64,000 nt of DNA from Campylobacter sp. VBCF_01 NA2 (GCF_027797205.1 NZ_CP115607.1:806001-870000); one strand, 5' to 3'; shown: positions 36,723-45,571, numbered from the stretch's first letter. Program-made: numbers and translations. The notes: generated from the sequence alone by a model not told the origin.

Positions 36723-39389
36723 TTACCTTGCAAAACCGCCTTTTTTAGGGCCACCTTTACCGTGGCAATCTTTGTATTTTTTACCGCTTCCGCATGGACA
36801 TGGGTCGTTTCGTTTAGGTTTTTTCGCGCCTAGCGAAAATTCGCTATTTTCTGCGGTTTGATTTTCACTCGAATTTAAATTTTCGCTTGAATTTGAAATT
36901 TCGTCCTCGTTTGTATTGGCTTCGTTTATTTCGTCCTGCGCTTCGCTACGCATTTGCTCTTGCATAGCCTCTCTTTCAGCGTCGATTTCTTCTTGGGTTT
37001 TGAAGCGAATTAGTTGCAAGGTGCGGATACTATCGCTTTTTAGGCGCAAAACAAGCTCCATAAAGAGATTGTAGCTTTCTTTTTTATACTCGGTTAGCGG
37101 GTCTTTGTGATTGTATCCCCTTAGTCCAATGCCTGTTTTTAGGGTATCCATTTGGTATAAATGCTCACGCCAGTCGCGATCAACGATTTGCAGATAAAGC
37201 ATTTTTTCAATCTCTTTGCGCTGAGCCTGATCGATTTGGCTCATTTTTTCCTCGTAAGAGCTTTGAAGTTGCTCTACAATCACGCTTTTTAGCTCGCCGT
37301 AATCATTAGCGTTTTTCAAATTTGCTTCATCTAGCGTTTCGCCAGTATCATTTAAAATGCGGTTTATTATCGCCTCATAATCGAATTTTTCCTTCTCATC
37401 TCCGTCGAAAATCTCCAAATCATCTAGCACGCTTGCGATATACTCTTCGCGGTTTTGCAAAATTTTGTCTTTTAGATCAAATTCTTTATCCAAAAGCTCG
37501 TTTCGGTATTTGTAAATCGTCTTTCTCTGCTCGTTTGCGACATCGTCGTATTCTAGGATATGTTTTCTGGCCTCGAAATGCAGGCTCTCGACCTTTTTTT
37601 GCGCATTTTCTACGGCACGAGAGACCATTTTCGACTCGATATGTTCGCCGTCTTGCAAACCCAAACGCTCCATAATATTTTTAATCTTATCGCTACCAAA
37701 AATTCGAAGCAAATTATCCTCTAAACTCAGATAAAATCTACTCTCGCCCGGATCTCCCTGACGGCCTGAGCGACCGCGGAGCTGGTTGTCGATACGGCGG
37801 CTTTCGTGGCGTTCTGTGCCTAGGATATAAAGCCCACCAAGCTCCCTGACTTCATCATTTATGCGGATATCTACACCACGACCCGCCATATTTGTGGCGA
37901 TTGTTACAGCGCCCTTTGCACCGGCTTCGGCGATGATTTGTGCCTCTTTTTCGTGGTTTTTGGCATTTAGCACAGAGTGAGCGATTTTTTCTTTAACCAA
38001 AAGTTCGTGAAGTAACTCTGATTTTTCGATCGATGCGGTGCCGACTAAGACTGGCTGACCTTTTTTGTTTAGCCTTTTTACTTCCTCGATTACGGCGTTA
38101 AATTTCTCGCGCTCTGTTTTGTAAATCAAATCATTTTGATCTAGTCTTTGCACTGGGATATTTGTAGGGATTGAAACGACCTCTAATTTATAAATTTGAG
38201 AAAACTCAGTCGCCTCAGTTTGGGCTGTACCAGTCATGCCTGCTAGTTTTTCATACATTCTAAAATAGTTTTGAAATGTAATATCAGCTAGGGTTTGGCT
38301 CTCTTCTTGGATTTGCACACCCTCTTTGGCTTCTAGGGCTTGGTGCAAGCCCTCGCTAAAACGACGCCCCTCGCTTAGTCTGCCTGTAAATTCATCTACG
38401 ATGATTATCTGTCCGTCACGCACGACATAATTGACATCTTTTTTAAATATATAATTTGCTTTTAATGCTTGGTCTAAATAGTGGCTCAAAACGGCGTTTT
38501 CAAGCTTGTATAGGTTATCTACGCCAAAAAGTTTTTCAGCCTTTGCGATACCTGCTTCGGTAATTAGCACGCTTTTATTTTTTTCATCTAAGATAAAATC
38601 GCCGGTTGGCTTCTCTTTTGGATCATCTGGCGCCTGGCCTTGCACCATTTGTTTGGCTACTTCATTTGCTTTGACATAGCCATCAAGTGTGCGGTTTGTA
38701 GGGCCTGAAATGATTAGTGGAGTTCTAGCCTCGTCGATTAAAATACTATCGACTTCATCGACGATTACGAAATGATGACCTCTTTGCACTTTGTCTTCGC
38801 TGCTAAATTTCATATTATCACGCAAATAATCAAAGCCAAATTCGTTGTTTGTGCCGTAAGTTATGTCGCAAGCGTAAGCCTCTTTGCGCTTAGTATCGTT
38901 ATACTCGCCACCGACTACTACACCAACGCTAAGTCCTAAGAAATTATACAAAACGCCCATTTGCTCGGCGTCGCGTTTGGCTAGGTAGTCATTGACCGTC
39001 ACGACATGCACGCCCTTGCCACTCATAGCGTTTAAAACCACAGGCAAAGTTGCGACCAGCGTCTTTCCCTCGCCTGTTTTCATCTCAGCTATCGCGCCGT
39101 CGTTTAAAACCATACCGCCGATTAGCTGGACATCGAAATGGCGCATATTTAGCACCCTTTTTGAAGCCTCTCTAACGATAGCAAAAACATCATATAAAAT
39201 TTTATCAGTTGTCGTTTCGCCCTTTTGAATTTGCTCTTTAAGCGCGTTAAATTCAGCCTTTAACGCCTCGTCATCGAGTGCTTCGTATTTTTTTTCTAGC
39301 GCGTTTATCTCTTTTGCGCGTTTTGCGTATTGTTTGACCACACGATTGTTTTTCGTGCCAAAAATCCCTCTAACTACTCTTTTAAACAT
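36723..39389 (-). CDS. secA: Protein translocase ATPase SecA
   Basis: The 888-residue motor of the Sec pathway. Features are Walker [12 protein letters not shown] (about residue 101), [19 protein letters not shown], the helicase-like GRGVDI and [11 protein letters not shown] boxes, and a C-terminal zinc-binding SEC-C motif [14 protein letters not shown]. An Asn/Ser/Glu-rich linker precedes the zinc motif. It is divergent from lolA, and the 39-nt gap to the LolC/E-type gene suggests one operon. Confidence 0.97.
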   Translation of the reverse strand: MFKRVVRGIFGTKNNRVVKQYAKRAKEINALEKKYEALDDEALKAEFNALKEQIQKGETTTDKILYDVFAIVREASKRVLNMRHFDVQLIGGMVLNDGAIAEMKTGEGKTLVATLPVVLNAMSGKGVHVVTVNDYLAKRDAEQMGVLYNFLGLSVGVVVGGEYNDTKRKEAYACDITYGTNNEFGFDYLRDNMKFSSEDKVQRGHHFVIVDEVDSILIDEARTPLIISGPTNRTLDGYVKANEVAKQMVQGQAPDDPKEKPTGDFILDEKNKSVLITEAGIAKAEKLFGVDNLYKLENAVLSHYLDQALKANYIFKKDVNYVVRDGQIIIVDEFTGRLSEGRRFSEGLHQALEAKEGVQIQEESQTLADITFQNYFRMYEKLAGMTGTAQTEATEFSQIYKLEVVSIPTNIPVQRLDQNDLIYKTEREKFNAVIEEVKRLNKKGQPVLVGTASIEKSELLHELLVKEKIAHSVLNAKNHEKEAQIIAEAGAKGAVTIATNMAGRGVDIRINDEVRELGGLYILGTERHESRRIDNQLRGRSGRQGDPGESRFYLSLEDNLLRIFGSDKIKNIMERLGLQDGEHIESKMVSRAVENAQKKVESLHFEARKHILEYDDVANEQRKTIYKYRNELLDKEFDLKDKILQNREEYIASVLDDLEIFDGDEKEKFDYEAIINRILNDTGETLDEANLKNANDYGELKSVIVEQLQSSYEEKMSQIDQAQRKEIEKMLYLQIVDRDWREHLYQMDTLKTGIGLRGYNHKDPLTEYKKESYNLFMELVLRLKSDSIRTLQLIRFKTQEEIDAEREAMQEQMRSEAQDEINEANTNEDEISNSSENLNSSENQTAENSEFSLGAKKPKRNDPCPCGSGKKYKDCHGKGGPKKGGFAR

Positions 39390-39470
39390 TTCAAACCTTC
39401 ATTTTAAAATTTTAACCGAACATATTACCATATTTTTAGTTTTTATTTAATTAAACTTAATAAAAACAGC

Positions 39471-39476
39471 TATAAT
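39471..39476 (+). promoter_or_regulatory. -10 box upstream of lolA
   Basis: A plus-strand TATAAT (in CTATAATAACGC) stands 35 nt before the lolA ATG in the gap between the divergent secA and lolA genes. Confidence 0.5.
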
Positions 39477-39510
39477 AACGCAAAATTTTAAATTTAAAGA
39501 GGTTTGAGAT

Positions 39511-40023
39511 ATGAAAAAATCTGTTTTTGCATTGGCGTTTTGTGCTACCTTTTCGCTCGCAAATCCGCTCGAATTCGACACTCTAAGCGCAAATTTCACC
39601 CAAAGCGTCCAAAGCGAAGACGCCAAAATCAACTACACAGGCGATTTTAGCGCGACCAAAGAGCATGCCGTGTGGCACTACACAAGCCCTACGAAAAAAA
39701 ATATATTTTTTAGCTTCACAAAGGTTACGGTCATCGAGCCTGATTTGGAGCAAGCTATCATCACAAATATCAAAGAAACGCCAAATTTAGTGGCGATTTT
39801 ATCTGGCGCAAAACAAAACAAATCTGGCGCTTACGAAGCCGAGCTTGACGGCGTGAAATACTTCATCACTACCCAAAACGACGCCCCTAGCCAGATCTCA
39901 TACACCGACAAACTCGATAACAAGGTCGTGATAAATCTGCAAAGCGTGCGCAAAAACGAGAAAATAGACGAGAAAATTTTCGCGCCAAATATCCCCAATC
40001 ACTACGACATAATCACGCAATAA
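39511..40023 (+). CDS. lolA: Periplasmic lipoprotein carrier LolA
   Basis: A 170-residue secreted protein: signal peptide MKKSVFALAFCATFSLA, then the LolA fold (FDTLSANFTQSV, then PTKKNIFFSF). LolA ferries lipoproteins across the periplasm. Divergence is high, as usual for the epsilon lineage, but the LSANFTQ start, the length and the position beside secA fit. It begins a plus-strand group with the phosphatase, FxsA and hemC. Confidence 0.85.
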   Translation: MKKSVFALAFCATFSLANPLEFDTLSANFTQSVQSEDAKINYTGDFSATKEHAVWHYTSPTKKNIFFSFTKVTVIEPDLEQAIITNIKETPNLVAILSGAKQNKSGAYEAELDGVKYFITTQNDAPSQISYTDKLDNKVVINLQSVRKNEKIDEKIFAPNIPNHYDIITQ

Positions 40024-40032
40024 AGGGCAGAA

Positions 40033-40509
40033 ATGAGAATTTTATTCGTTTGTCACGGAAATATTTGTCGCTCGCCAATGGCGCAGGCCGTCATGGAAAA
40101 TTTAGTAAAAATTCGCGGTTTGCAGGATAAAATTCATTGCGATTCCAAAGCCACGCACACCGATGAAATCGGCTCTGCGCCATACTACGAAACCAAGCGA
40201 GTATTACGCGAAAAGGCCGTGCCTCTCATGGCTCACACCGCCACGCAAATCACAAAAGCTGATCTTGAAAAATTTGATTTGATTTTGTGTATGGACGAAG
40301 AAAACATGCGCGCTCTTGCCCGAATTTTTGGGCTAAATTCGCCAAAAGTAAAATTCTTGCTCGAATTTGCGGTAGGCCAAAACGCACCAAAATCGCAAAA
40401 AATCATCGCAGATCCATACTACACACGCGATTTTGAGAACTGTTATGACGATATCGCCAAATCGTGCGAGGCGCTAATGCAAAAAATAGAAAATTTAGAA
40501 AGCTTTTGA
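40033..40509 (+). CDS. Low-molecular-weight protein tyrosine phosphatase
   Basis: A 158-residue phosphatase with the P-loop VCHGNICRSPMA (nucleophile Cys7, Arg13) and the general-acid loop DPYYTRDF. The substrate may be a tyrosine-phosphorylated protein or arginine phosphate, and the sequence does not decide. It lies 9 nt after lolA. Confidence 0.9.
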   Translation: MRILFVCHGNICRSPMAQAVMENLVKIRGLQDKIHCDSKATHTDEIGSAPYYETKRVLREKAVPLMAHTATQITKADLEKFDLILCMDEENMRALARIFGLNSPKVKFLLEFAVGQNAPKSQKIIADPYYTRDFENCYDDIAKSCEALMQKIENLESF

Positions 40510-40544
40510 TAAAATTGGCGCTTTAAATTTCAGCAAGGATAGAA

Positions 40545-40985
40545 ATGTTTAGGTTTTTGATACTTCCGTATTTGGTGCTAGAAATGATAATCACATACCA
40601 TTTTTTGCACGCAAACGGATTTGTGATTTTTGTCATCGAAGTCCTTGCCAGCACGATTTTGGGGCTATTTTTGATGACAAAACGCCCAATGGTAAATTTG
40701 GCAAATTTCGCTCGTATCACGCCAAAATATATTTTGAGTGAATTTGGCTTTGTCGCGGCTGGTTTTGCGCTATGTGTGCCACTCATACTTAGCGATATTT
40801 TGGGCGTTTGCTTGCTCGTAGTAGCGGTGATTTTATACCTAAAAAACCCCGCTTCCAAAAACGACACATTTTATCGAAACAGCAGCGATTATAGCGCGCA
40901 AAACAGCACCCATTACAGACCCAAAAACCACGCAAACGACGATATAATCGACGCTGAAATCATCGAAGAGAAAAAAGGAGAATAA
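40545..40985 (+). CDS. FxsA-family membrane protein
   Basis: A 146-residue membrane protein with about four hydrophobic segments in residues 1-105 and a polar, Asn/His-rich C-terminal tail. The hydrophobic core resembles FxsA, an E. coli membrane protein that relieves phage T7 exclusion. The hemC ATG begins on the next base, so the two are co-translated. Confidence 0.75.
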   Translation: MFRFLILPYLVLEMIITYHFLHANGFVIFVIEVLASTILGLFLMTKRPMVNLANFARITPKYILSEFGFVAAGFALCVPLILSDILGVCLLVVAVILYLKNPASKNDTFYRNSSDYSAQNSTHYRPKNHANDDIIDAEIIEEKKGE

Positions 40986-41927
40986 ATGCAAAATCTAATC
41001 ATAGCCACCCGCGGAAGCGTGCTAGCTCTGTGGCAAAGCGAACACATAAAATCGCTAATCGAGCAAAAACACGGCGTTAAGGTCGAGCTAAAAAGCATGA
41101 AAACCAAGGGCGATAAAATTTTAGACACACCGCTTGCAAAAATCGGTGGCAAGGGGCTATTTACCAAAGAGCTAGAAGAGTGTATGCTCCGAGGCGAAGC
41201 CCACCTAGCCGTGCATAGCCTAAAAGATGTGCCAGTTGTGTTTCCCGAGGGTCTAGTTTTGGCTGCAATCGGCGCTAGGGAGGACGAAAGGGACGCGATG
41301 ATTAGCGAAAAATACGCTAAATTTAGCGACCTACCAAATGGCGCTAAAATCGGCACCACGAGCCTTCGCCGTAAAATGCAACTTCTAAAAATGCGCCCTG
41401 ATTTAGAGATTATTTCGCTTCGCGGAAATGTCCAAACACGCCTCAAAAAGCTAAAAGACGGCGAATTTGACGCGATAATTTTAGCAATGGCTGGGATAAA
41501 TAGGCTAAATTTAAGAGCCGAAGTGGCGCATGTTTATACCTTCGAGCTCGATGAAATGGTGCCTGCAATGGGTCAAGGCGCACTTGGGATTGAGTGTGCC
41601 GACAAAAAAGAGTTGCTAGAAATTTTAAATTTTATAAACGACGAAAACAGCGTGCTTGCGACAAATTTAGAAAGGGCGTTTGTGGCGAGATTGGAGGGCG
41701 GTTGCCAGGTGCCAATCGGCGTAAATGCGCAAATCTCAGATGATAGCGTGATCGTGCGCGCGGTCGTGGGACTGCCTGATGGAAGCGAGTTTATCGAGGA
41801 TAAACTCTGCCTTGCACGCGCAGGAATCGATGCGAAAATGGCGCAAAAAATCGGCGCAAATTTTGCTGATAAATTTATCGCCAAAGGGGCAAAAGAGCTT
41901 CTAGCCCGCGCCGAAGCTATGGCGTAA
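40986..41927 (+). CDS. hemC: Hydroxymethylbilane synthase
   Basis: HemC joins four porphobilinogens in haem synthesis. The 313-residue protein has ATRGSVLALWQSEHIK, KGLFTKELEE, HSLKDVP, SLRGNVQTRL and the dipyrromethane-cofactor cysteine in EGGCQVPIG. It starts directly after the FxsA stop and is followed by a strong hairpin. Confidence 0.96.
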   Translation: MQNLIIATRGSVLALWQSEHIKSLIEQKHGVKVELKSMKTKGDKILDTPLAKIGGKGLFTKELEECMLRGEAHLAVHSLKDVPVVFPEGLVLAAIGAREDERDAMISEKYAKFSDLPNGAKIGTTSLRRKMQLLKMRPDLEIISLRGNVQTRLKKLKDGEFDAIILAMAGINRLNLRAEVAHVYTFELDEMVPAMGQGALGIECADKKELLEILNFINDENSVLATNLERAFVARLEGGCQVPIGVNAQISDDSVIVRAVVGLPDGSEFIEDKLCLARAGIDAKMAQKIGANFADKFIAKGAKELLARAEAMA

Positions 41928-41935
41928 ATTTGCCT

Positions 41936-41978
41936 TTTATGCCTTGCGTGGCGAAAATTCGCCATTGTAAGGCATAAA
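41936..41978. terminator. Long hairpin after hemC
   Basis: A 10-bp stem TTTATGCCTT/AAGGCATAAA encloses a second 7-bp stem TGGCGAA/TTCGCCA. It begins 9 nt after the hemC stop, between hemC and the convergent small membrane protein gene, so it may stop transcription from both sides. Confidence 0.7.
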
Positions 41979-42086
41979 TCTACAAAATTTTAAAATTTCA
42001 AATTCCACGAAACGCTAAGCTTGAATTTTATTTTTGGATAATTTGCGCTTATTTCAAAGAACTCATCGAAAGGCTAAAACAAGTTT

Positions 42087-42227
42087 TTACTCGCTGCAAC
42101 CGCCCAAAAGAGCCAAAAAGCCTAAAATCGACCAGCCAGTCGGCAAATCAAAAAACCTTTTTCCCACCCATGAAATTAAGCCGATTATGATAAACACATA
42201 TAAAAGTCCTAGCGCGACATTTTCCAT
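42087..42227 (-). CDS. 46-residue membrane protein
   Basis: A small reading frame, MENVALGLLYVFIIIGLISW then VGKRFFDLPTGW and a second hydrophobic run ending GGCSE. It gives two short membrane segments joined by a Lys-Arg-Phe-Phe-Asp-Leu-Pro turn. A ribosome site (AAAGG) lies at suitable distance, and a minus-strand TATAAT is at 42290-42295. No family is recognised. It is convergent with hemC and lies downstream of the tRNA-like RNA cluster on the same strand. Confidence 0.65.
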   Translation of the reverse strand: MENVALGLLYVFIIIGLISWVGKRFFDLPTGWSILGFLALLGGCSE

Positions 42228-42289
42228 AAATTTGCCTTTGTATGATGAATTTGCTCTGCTTTGGCTACGCCTTTGCTTTGCTTATTTAG

Positions 42290-42295
42290 ATTATA
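42290..42295 (-). promoter_or_regulatory. -10 box for the 46-residue protein gene
   Basis: A minus-strand TATAAT lies just outside unit A of the RNA cluster and about 63 nt before the start codon. The leader between them is about 55 nt. Confidence 0.45.
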
Positions 42296-42303
42296 TAAAA
42301 TTT

Positions 42304-42405
42304 AAATCTAAGAGCGGTAGGACTCGCACCTACAATACGCAATCTTATCCTGCTTTTAAAGGGATTGCCCGGACTACTATGTTACCGCCATCAACTCTTA
42401 GATTT
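42304..42405 (-). ncRNA. tRNA-like structured RNA, unit A
   Basis: A 102-nt minus-strand unit closed by a 12-bp stem (AAATCTAAGAGT with GCTCTTAGATTT, one G-U pair). Inside, 42317-42333 forms a T-arm (GTAGG-TGCGAGT-CCTAC). A D-arm-like ATG-GCGGTAA-CAT lies at 42379-42391. An arm GCAATC/GATTGC encloses an 18-nt loop with CCTTTAAAAG, and a 5-nt variable-like GTATT precedes the T-arm. The order recalls a tRNA, but the 10-nt linker before the arm and the large loop do not fit. I could not fit a standard or selenocysteine tRNA. Confidence 0.5.
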
Positions 42406-42431
42406 TAAAAGAGCTAGCCAAGCTCTTGGCA

Positions 42432-42536
42432 TTTATGTTTGCGGTAAAGACTTATACCCGCGACCCTAACAAAAGGGCTGAACTTACCCAAAGTGGCTAC
42501 TTTTGGGTGGCAATCGCAGTCTTAATTCAACATAAA
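42432..42536 (-). ncRNA. Structured RNA, unit B (degenerate)
   Basis: A 105-nt minus-strand unit closed by TTTATGTT/AACATAAA, with an inner 6-bp pairing (AAGACT/AGTCTT), a 7-bp hairpin ACCCAAA/TTTGGGT and a small CCCT/AGGG hairpin. A segment near its 3' side (GGTATAAGTCTTTACCGC) aligns with the T-arm region of unit A (GGTGCGAGTCCTACCGC), but its T-stem is not conserved. It may be a decayed relative or an independent structured RNA. Confidence 0.4.
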
Positions 42537-42557
42537 GCTTTAATAAAAATTTCAAAG

Positions 42558-42643
42558 GTAATAAATGGTGACGAGAGTTGAACTCGCGATGGCACTATTT
42601 AAACGGCGCAACACGACCACATGGTATATCTGCCACTTATTAC
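42558..42643 (-). ncRNA. tRNA-like structured RNA, unit C
   Basis: An 86-nt minus-strand unit closed by an 11-bp stem (GTAATAAGTGG with CCATTTATTAC, one G-U pair). The hairpin at 42571-42587 (GCGAG-TTCAACT-CTCGT) matches the T-arm of tRNA-Gly in this window at 16 of 17 positions. The remaining 45 nt contain a GCGC/GTGC arm with TTTAAA in its loop. The acceptor is too long for a tRNA and no standard anticodon arm forms. It starts 7 nt after a TACAAT -10 box. Confidence 0.5.
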
Positions 42644-42649
42644 GCTTAT

Positions 42650-42655
42650 ATTGTA
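42650..42655 (-). promoter_or_regulatory. -10 box for the tRNA-like RNA cluster
   Basis: A minus-strand TACAAT behind a T-rich stretch (CTTTTTTGA) places a likely start near 42643, exactly at the first base of unit C. This supports transcription of units C, B and A as one RNA. Confidence 0.45.
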
Positions 42656-42901
42656 TCAAAAAAGTGAAATTTTACCAAAATAATAAATTTTAAAACAACT
42701 CACGAGAGCGAGAGCTTAACGCATAGTATGATTAAAAGTCTGTATCATACTCGCCACCAAAAATGGCTAAAAAAATTAAATTCTTTTTGATAATTAATAT
42801 AAAATTTTTTTAAGTAAATTTAGTATATAAATACCTATATATGGTTATTTTATCAAAATTTATCTATTTTGACTTTTATATTTTTTTAAATAAATTTCGA
42901 A

Positions 42902-42907
42902 TATAAT
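42902..42907 (+). promoter_or_regulatory. -10 box of the tandem-GNAT gene
   Basis: A plus-strand TATAAT lies 31 nt before the ATG, downstream of very AT-rich DNA (42650-42900). The ribosome site is AGGAGCAGGA. Confidence 0.5.
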
Positions 42908-42938
42908 TCTCAATATTTTTCTTATCAGGAGCAGGATT

Positions 42939-43847
42939 ATGAAATTAGAAAATTTAGAAATTTTAGAAAATTCGACAGATTACGATGCTAACGATACGGA
43001 CGAGATTATGCTTAGTATCGGCTGGATGAGCGATGAGCTTTATAAACAAAGGCAAGGGCGAGATTGGGCGTGGTCGCATTGGGATGTCGATAGAAGCTAT
43101 GATTATACGGCTATTGCGAAACTTGACGGCAAAGTTATAGGCTCATTACAAGCTATGTGCGATAGAGATAATTTTGATAAAAGTTTTCTATATTCTATTA
43201 TTGTTCATAAAGATTTTCAAAGAAAAGGTGTAGCAAAAGCGCTAATGAAGGCATTTGATAGCAAATTTTCTCACACAAAAGTTTTTACGATAGCTCCCGT
43301 TAAAAACGGCAAAATTGAGGCAGAGAAATTCCTAAATTTTTGTGGATTTAAACAAGAAAAAGAGAAGAAAATTTGTGCCAAATTTAAAGATTACAAATAT
43401 GATAAAACAAGCGAAAATAAAGAAAGCAAAATTGCAAATTTAGAAATTTTGGAAAATTGTGCAAATTTTAATCTAAATGATATAAAAGAAATTCGTGCAT
43501 CAATCGGTGCAAAATCGCAAAATATCGCACTTTTAGACGAACTTAGAAATGTGGATTATTACGCAGTGGCAAAAATTGGTGAGAAAGCAGTTGGCATTTT
43601 AACGGCATTTTGCGATAGAGATAGGGCATTTACTGGCTATCTTCATAGCGTTGAAGTTCATAAGGATTATCAAAGACAAGGCATAGGACGAGCTTTGATG
43701 AGAGCTTATAATCGCTATTTTGGCGATAAAATTATGACTTTTGCAGCCGTGCCTACAAAAAACGGCGATGAAAATATAAAATTTTTATCAAATTTCGGTT
43801 TTGTAGAAAGAGCAGAATTTTTCGCACCTTTTTGCAGAGAAAAATAG
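42939..43847 (+). CDS. Protein with two GNAT N-acetyltransferase domains
   Basis: A 302-residue protein made of two related halves. Both begin NLEILEN and contain an acetyl-CoA motif: KDFQRKGVAKALM (about residue 93) and KDYQRQGIGRALM (about 246). CDRD and V(H)KD blocks repeat too, so this is an internal duplication. GNAT proteins acetylate amines in small molecules, proteins or aminoacyl-tRNA. The target is unknown. It is divergent from the tRNA-like RNA cluster and its codon use is more AT-rich than its neighbours, suggesting acquisition. Confidence 0.82.
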   Translation: MKLENLEILENSTDYDANDTDEIMLSIGWMSDELYKQRQGRDWAWSHWDVDRSYDYTAIAKLDGKVIGSLQAMCDRDNFDKSFLYSIIVHKDFQRKGVAKALMKAFDSKFSHTKVFTIAPVKNGKIEAEKFLNFCGFKQEKEKKICAKFKDYKYDKTSENKESKIANLEILENCANFNLNDIKEIRASIGAKSQNIALLDELRNVDYYAVAKIGEKAVGILTAFCDRDRAFTGYLHSVEVHKDYQRQGIGRALMRAYNRYFGDKIMTFAAVPTKNGDENIKFLSNFGFVERAEFFAPFCREK

Positions 43848-43858
43848 ATTAATTTTTT

Positions 43859-43889
43859 GCAAATTTGGCGTTAAATTCGCTAAATTTGC
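43859..43889. terminator. Hairpin between convergent GNAT and rarA genes
   Basis: A 12-bp stem GCAAATTTGGCG/CGCTAAATTTGC with one G-U pair and a 7-nt loop. No clear T-run follows on either strand, so this is a weak candidate. Confidence 0.4.
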
Positions 43890-43942
43890 AACATTTATAA
43901 TGCATAAATTTGTAAAATTCTACGCTAAATTTTGCGTAAAAT

Positions 43943-45127
43943 TCAAATTTCACCCTTTATCTTTTTAAGCCACTCATCTAGCGTTTTTTCAAATCCGATT
44001 TGTTTGCTGTGGTAAAATTTCACTTTCGCACTAGTGTATTCTTGCTCCACCCAGCCACCGAAATCATGCGGATAAAGGTAGTTTGCGATCTCTTTGTCCG
44101 AGTTTATCAAATGCCTTGGCGTAGGCAAAATTTCGCCCTCTCGCACGAATTTCAAAGCCTCGTTTATGGCGTTGTAAGCAGAGTTTGATTTGGGCGAGTG
44201 TGCCAAATACACCGCGCATTGTCCCAGTATTATGCGAGCTTCTGGGTAGCCGATTTTGCTGACTGCCAAAAGCGTATTAACCGCCATATTTAGGGCATTT
44301 GGATTGGCGTTGCCAATATCTTCGCTAGCTAGAATTACCATGCGCCTAGCGATGAAATCCGCACTCTCGCCAGCCTCGATTAGGCGCGCCACATAGTATA
44401 GTGCGGCGTCCGCGTCGCTTCCACGCAGGCTTTTTATCATCGCGCTTGCTAGCTCGTAGTGCGTATCGTCCGAGCTTACCCCCTGTGCTACGGCACTCGC
44501 GCGCAGTGTTTTTAGCGTATCGAGAGAGATTTTACTATCAGCCAAAATCGCAAATTCGAGCAAATTTAAAAGACTTCGCCCGTCCCCTGCGCTAGTGTGT
44601 ATGAGATACTCTCTGGCATCATCATCGCACGCGAAGCCCAGCTCGCCCTGCACCCGCTCAAAAAGCTCGCTCATTTCCTGCGCCCCCAAAGGCTCAAACT
44701 CGAAAATCATCGAGCGAGAGCGAATCCCAGAGCTTATGACAAACTGCGGATTTTCCGTGGTCGCGCCGATTATTATCGCTTCGTAATTTTCCATTGGGAT
44801 TAGCAAAACCTCTTGCTGGGTTTTGCTTAGGCGGTGGATTTCGTCGATGAAAATCAGCGGTTTGGCTAGCACGCCAGAGTGCGTAGATAGGATTTTGCGG
44901 ATATCTTCGACTTTTAGGCTCGTGGCGTCAAGCTCGTAAAAATCGTAGTTCAGCTCGCTTGCGAGCACGCGCGCCATAGTGGTTTTGCCACACCCTGCCG
45001 CGCCGAAAAATATACTATGCGGAATTTTGCCAGAGGCGATAAATTTTTTAAAAAGCTCCACGATTTTTTTCTGACCTAGAATTTCATTTAAGCTTTTGGG
45101 ACGAAATTTTAGCGCTAGACTTTGCAT
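43943..45127 (-). CDS. rarA: Replication-associated recombination protein RarA (MgsA)
   Basis: A 394-residue AAA+ ATPase acting at stalled forks. Walker A is GAAGCGKTTMARVLA, Walker B is FIDEIHRLSK, sensor 1 is GATTENP, and the C-terminal DDTHYELASAMIKSLRGSDADAALYY block is diagnostic of the family. The ATG at 45127 (MQSLALKFRPK) follows AAAGG and is the right start; an upstream extension of 27 residues lacks support. Confidence 0.93.
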   Translation of the reverse strand: MQSLALKFRPKSLNEILGQKKIVELFKKFIASGKIPHSIFFGAAGCGKTTMARVLASELNYDFYELDATSLKVEDIRKILSTHSGVLAKPLIFIDEIHRLSKTQQEVLLIPMENYEAIIIGATTENPQFVISSGIRSRSMIFEFEPLGAQEMSELFERVQGELGFACDDDAREYLIHTSAGDGRSLLNLLEFAILADSKISLDTLKTLRASAVAQGVSSDDTHYELASAMIKSLRGSDADAALYYVARLIEAGESADFIARRMVILASEDIGNANPNALNMAVNTLLAVSKIGYPEARIILGQCAVYLAHSPKSNSAYNAINEALKFVREGEILPTPRHLINSDKEIANYLYPHDFGGWVEQEYTSAKVKFYHSKQIGFEKTLDEWLKKIKGEI

Positions 45128-45195
45128 GATTAACCTTTGAAATTTAATGCGTGATTGTAGCGAAGTAAGGATAAATTTTAAGTTACACGCCAAAT

Positions 45196-45219
45196 TTACG
45201 AAGCGCAAAGGCTTCGTAA
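45196..45219 (-). terminator. Hairpin after the DUF1328 gene
   Basis: A 9-bp stem TTACGAAGC/GCTTCGTAA with a 6-nt loop starts 1 nt after the stop codon. There is no strong T-run. Confidence 0.45.
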
Positions 45220-45220
45220 G

Positions 45221-45382
45221 CTAGCGTTTGATGAGCTTAAAAATAAATGAAATTGCAAAAAGCACAAGAAATACAAAAAACAGGATTTTCGCAATTCCTG
45301 CGCTTGTGCCAGCAATCCCGCCAAAGCCGAAAATTCCAGCCACGATTGCGATGATTAGGAAGATTATGGCGTATCTTAGCAT
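45221..45382 (-). CDS. DUF1328 (YtjA-type) small membrane protein
   Basis: A 53-residue protein beginning [20 protein letters not shown], with [18 protein letters not shown], the typical DUF1328/UPF0391 pattern of two membrane segments. The ATG at 45382 follows GGAGG, so the nine residues upstream are not used. Function is unknown. Members are often stress-induced. Confidence 0.85.
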   Translation of the reverse strand: MLRYAIIFLIIAIVAGIFGFGGIAGTSAGIAKILFFVFLVLFAISFIFKLIKR

Positions 45383-45495
45383 TTTAGCCTCCATTAAAAA
45401 TTTCGCCAAAGCGATTGGGGAAATTTTAACTCTATTTGGTAATGAAATGATAAATTTTTGTGAAATTTTGAGCTACGAGCCAAATTTTGGCAAAT

Positions 45496-45530
45496 AAAAA
45501 GGGAATTTAGCAAATTTGCCAAATTCCCTT
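45496..45530 (-). terminator. Intrinsic terminator of the autotransporter gene
   Basis: On the minus strand, a 10-bp stem AAGGGAATTT/AAATTCCCTT (with further inner pairing) runs into TTTTT, about 40 nt after the autotransporter stop codon. Confidence 0.8.
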
Positions 45531-45571
45531 GCTGGCTAAATTTTATGAAATTTAACCATTAAATTTCAAAT

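Noticed and set aside
42304-42405. Selenocysteine tRNA
   Set aside because: No TCA anticodon or 8+5 bp acceptor/T stack with a 6-bp D-stem can be drawn.
42034-42408. 124-residue plus-strand frame
   Set aside because: It spans the tRNA-like unit A and runs antisense to the small membrane protein. It has no credible start or family match.
42304-42643. Transfer-messenger RNA or RNase P RNA
   Set aside because: The total length fits, but the conserved 5' and 3' ends of tmRNA and the GAGGAAAGTCCG core of RNase P RNA are absent.
45128-45208. 27-residue extension of RarA
   Set aside because: The family start MQSLALKFRP with AAAGG lies at 45127.
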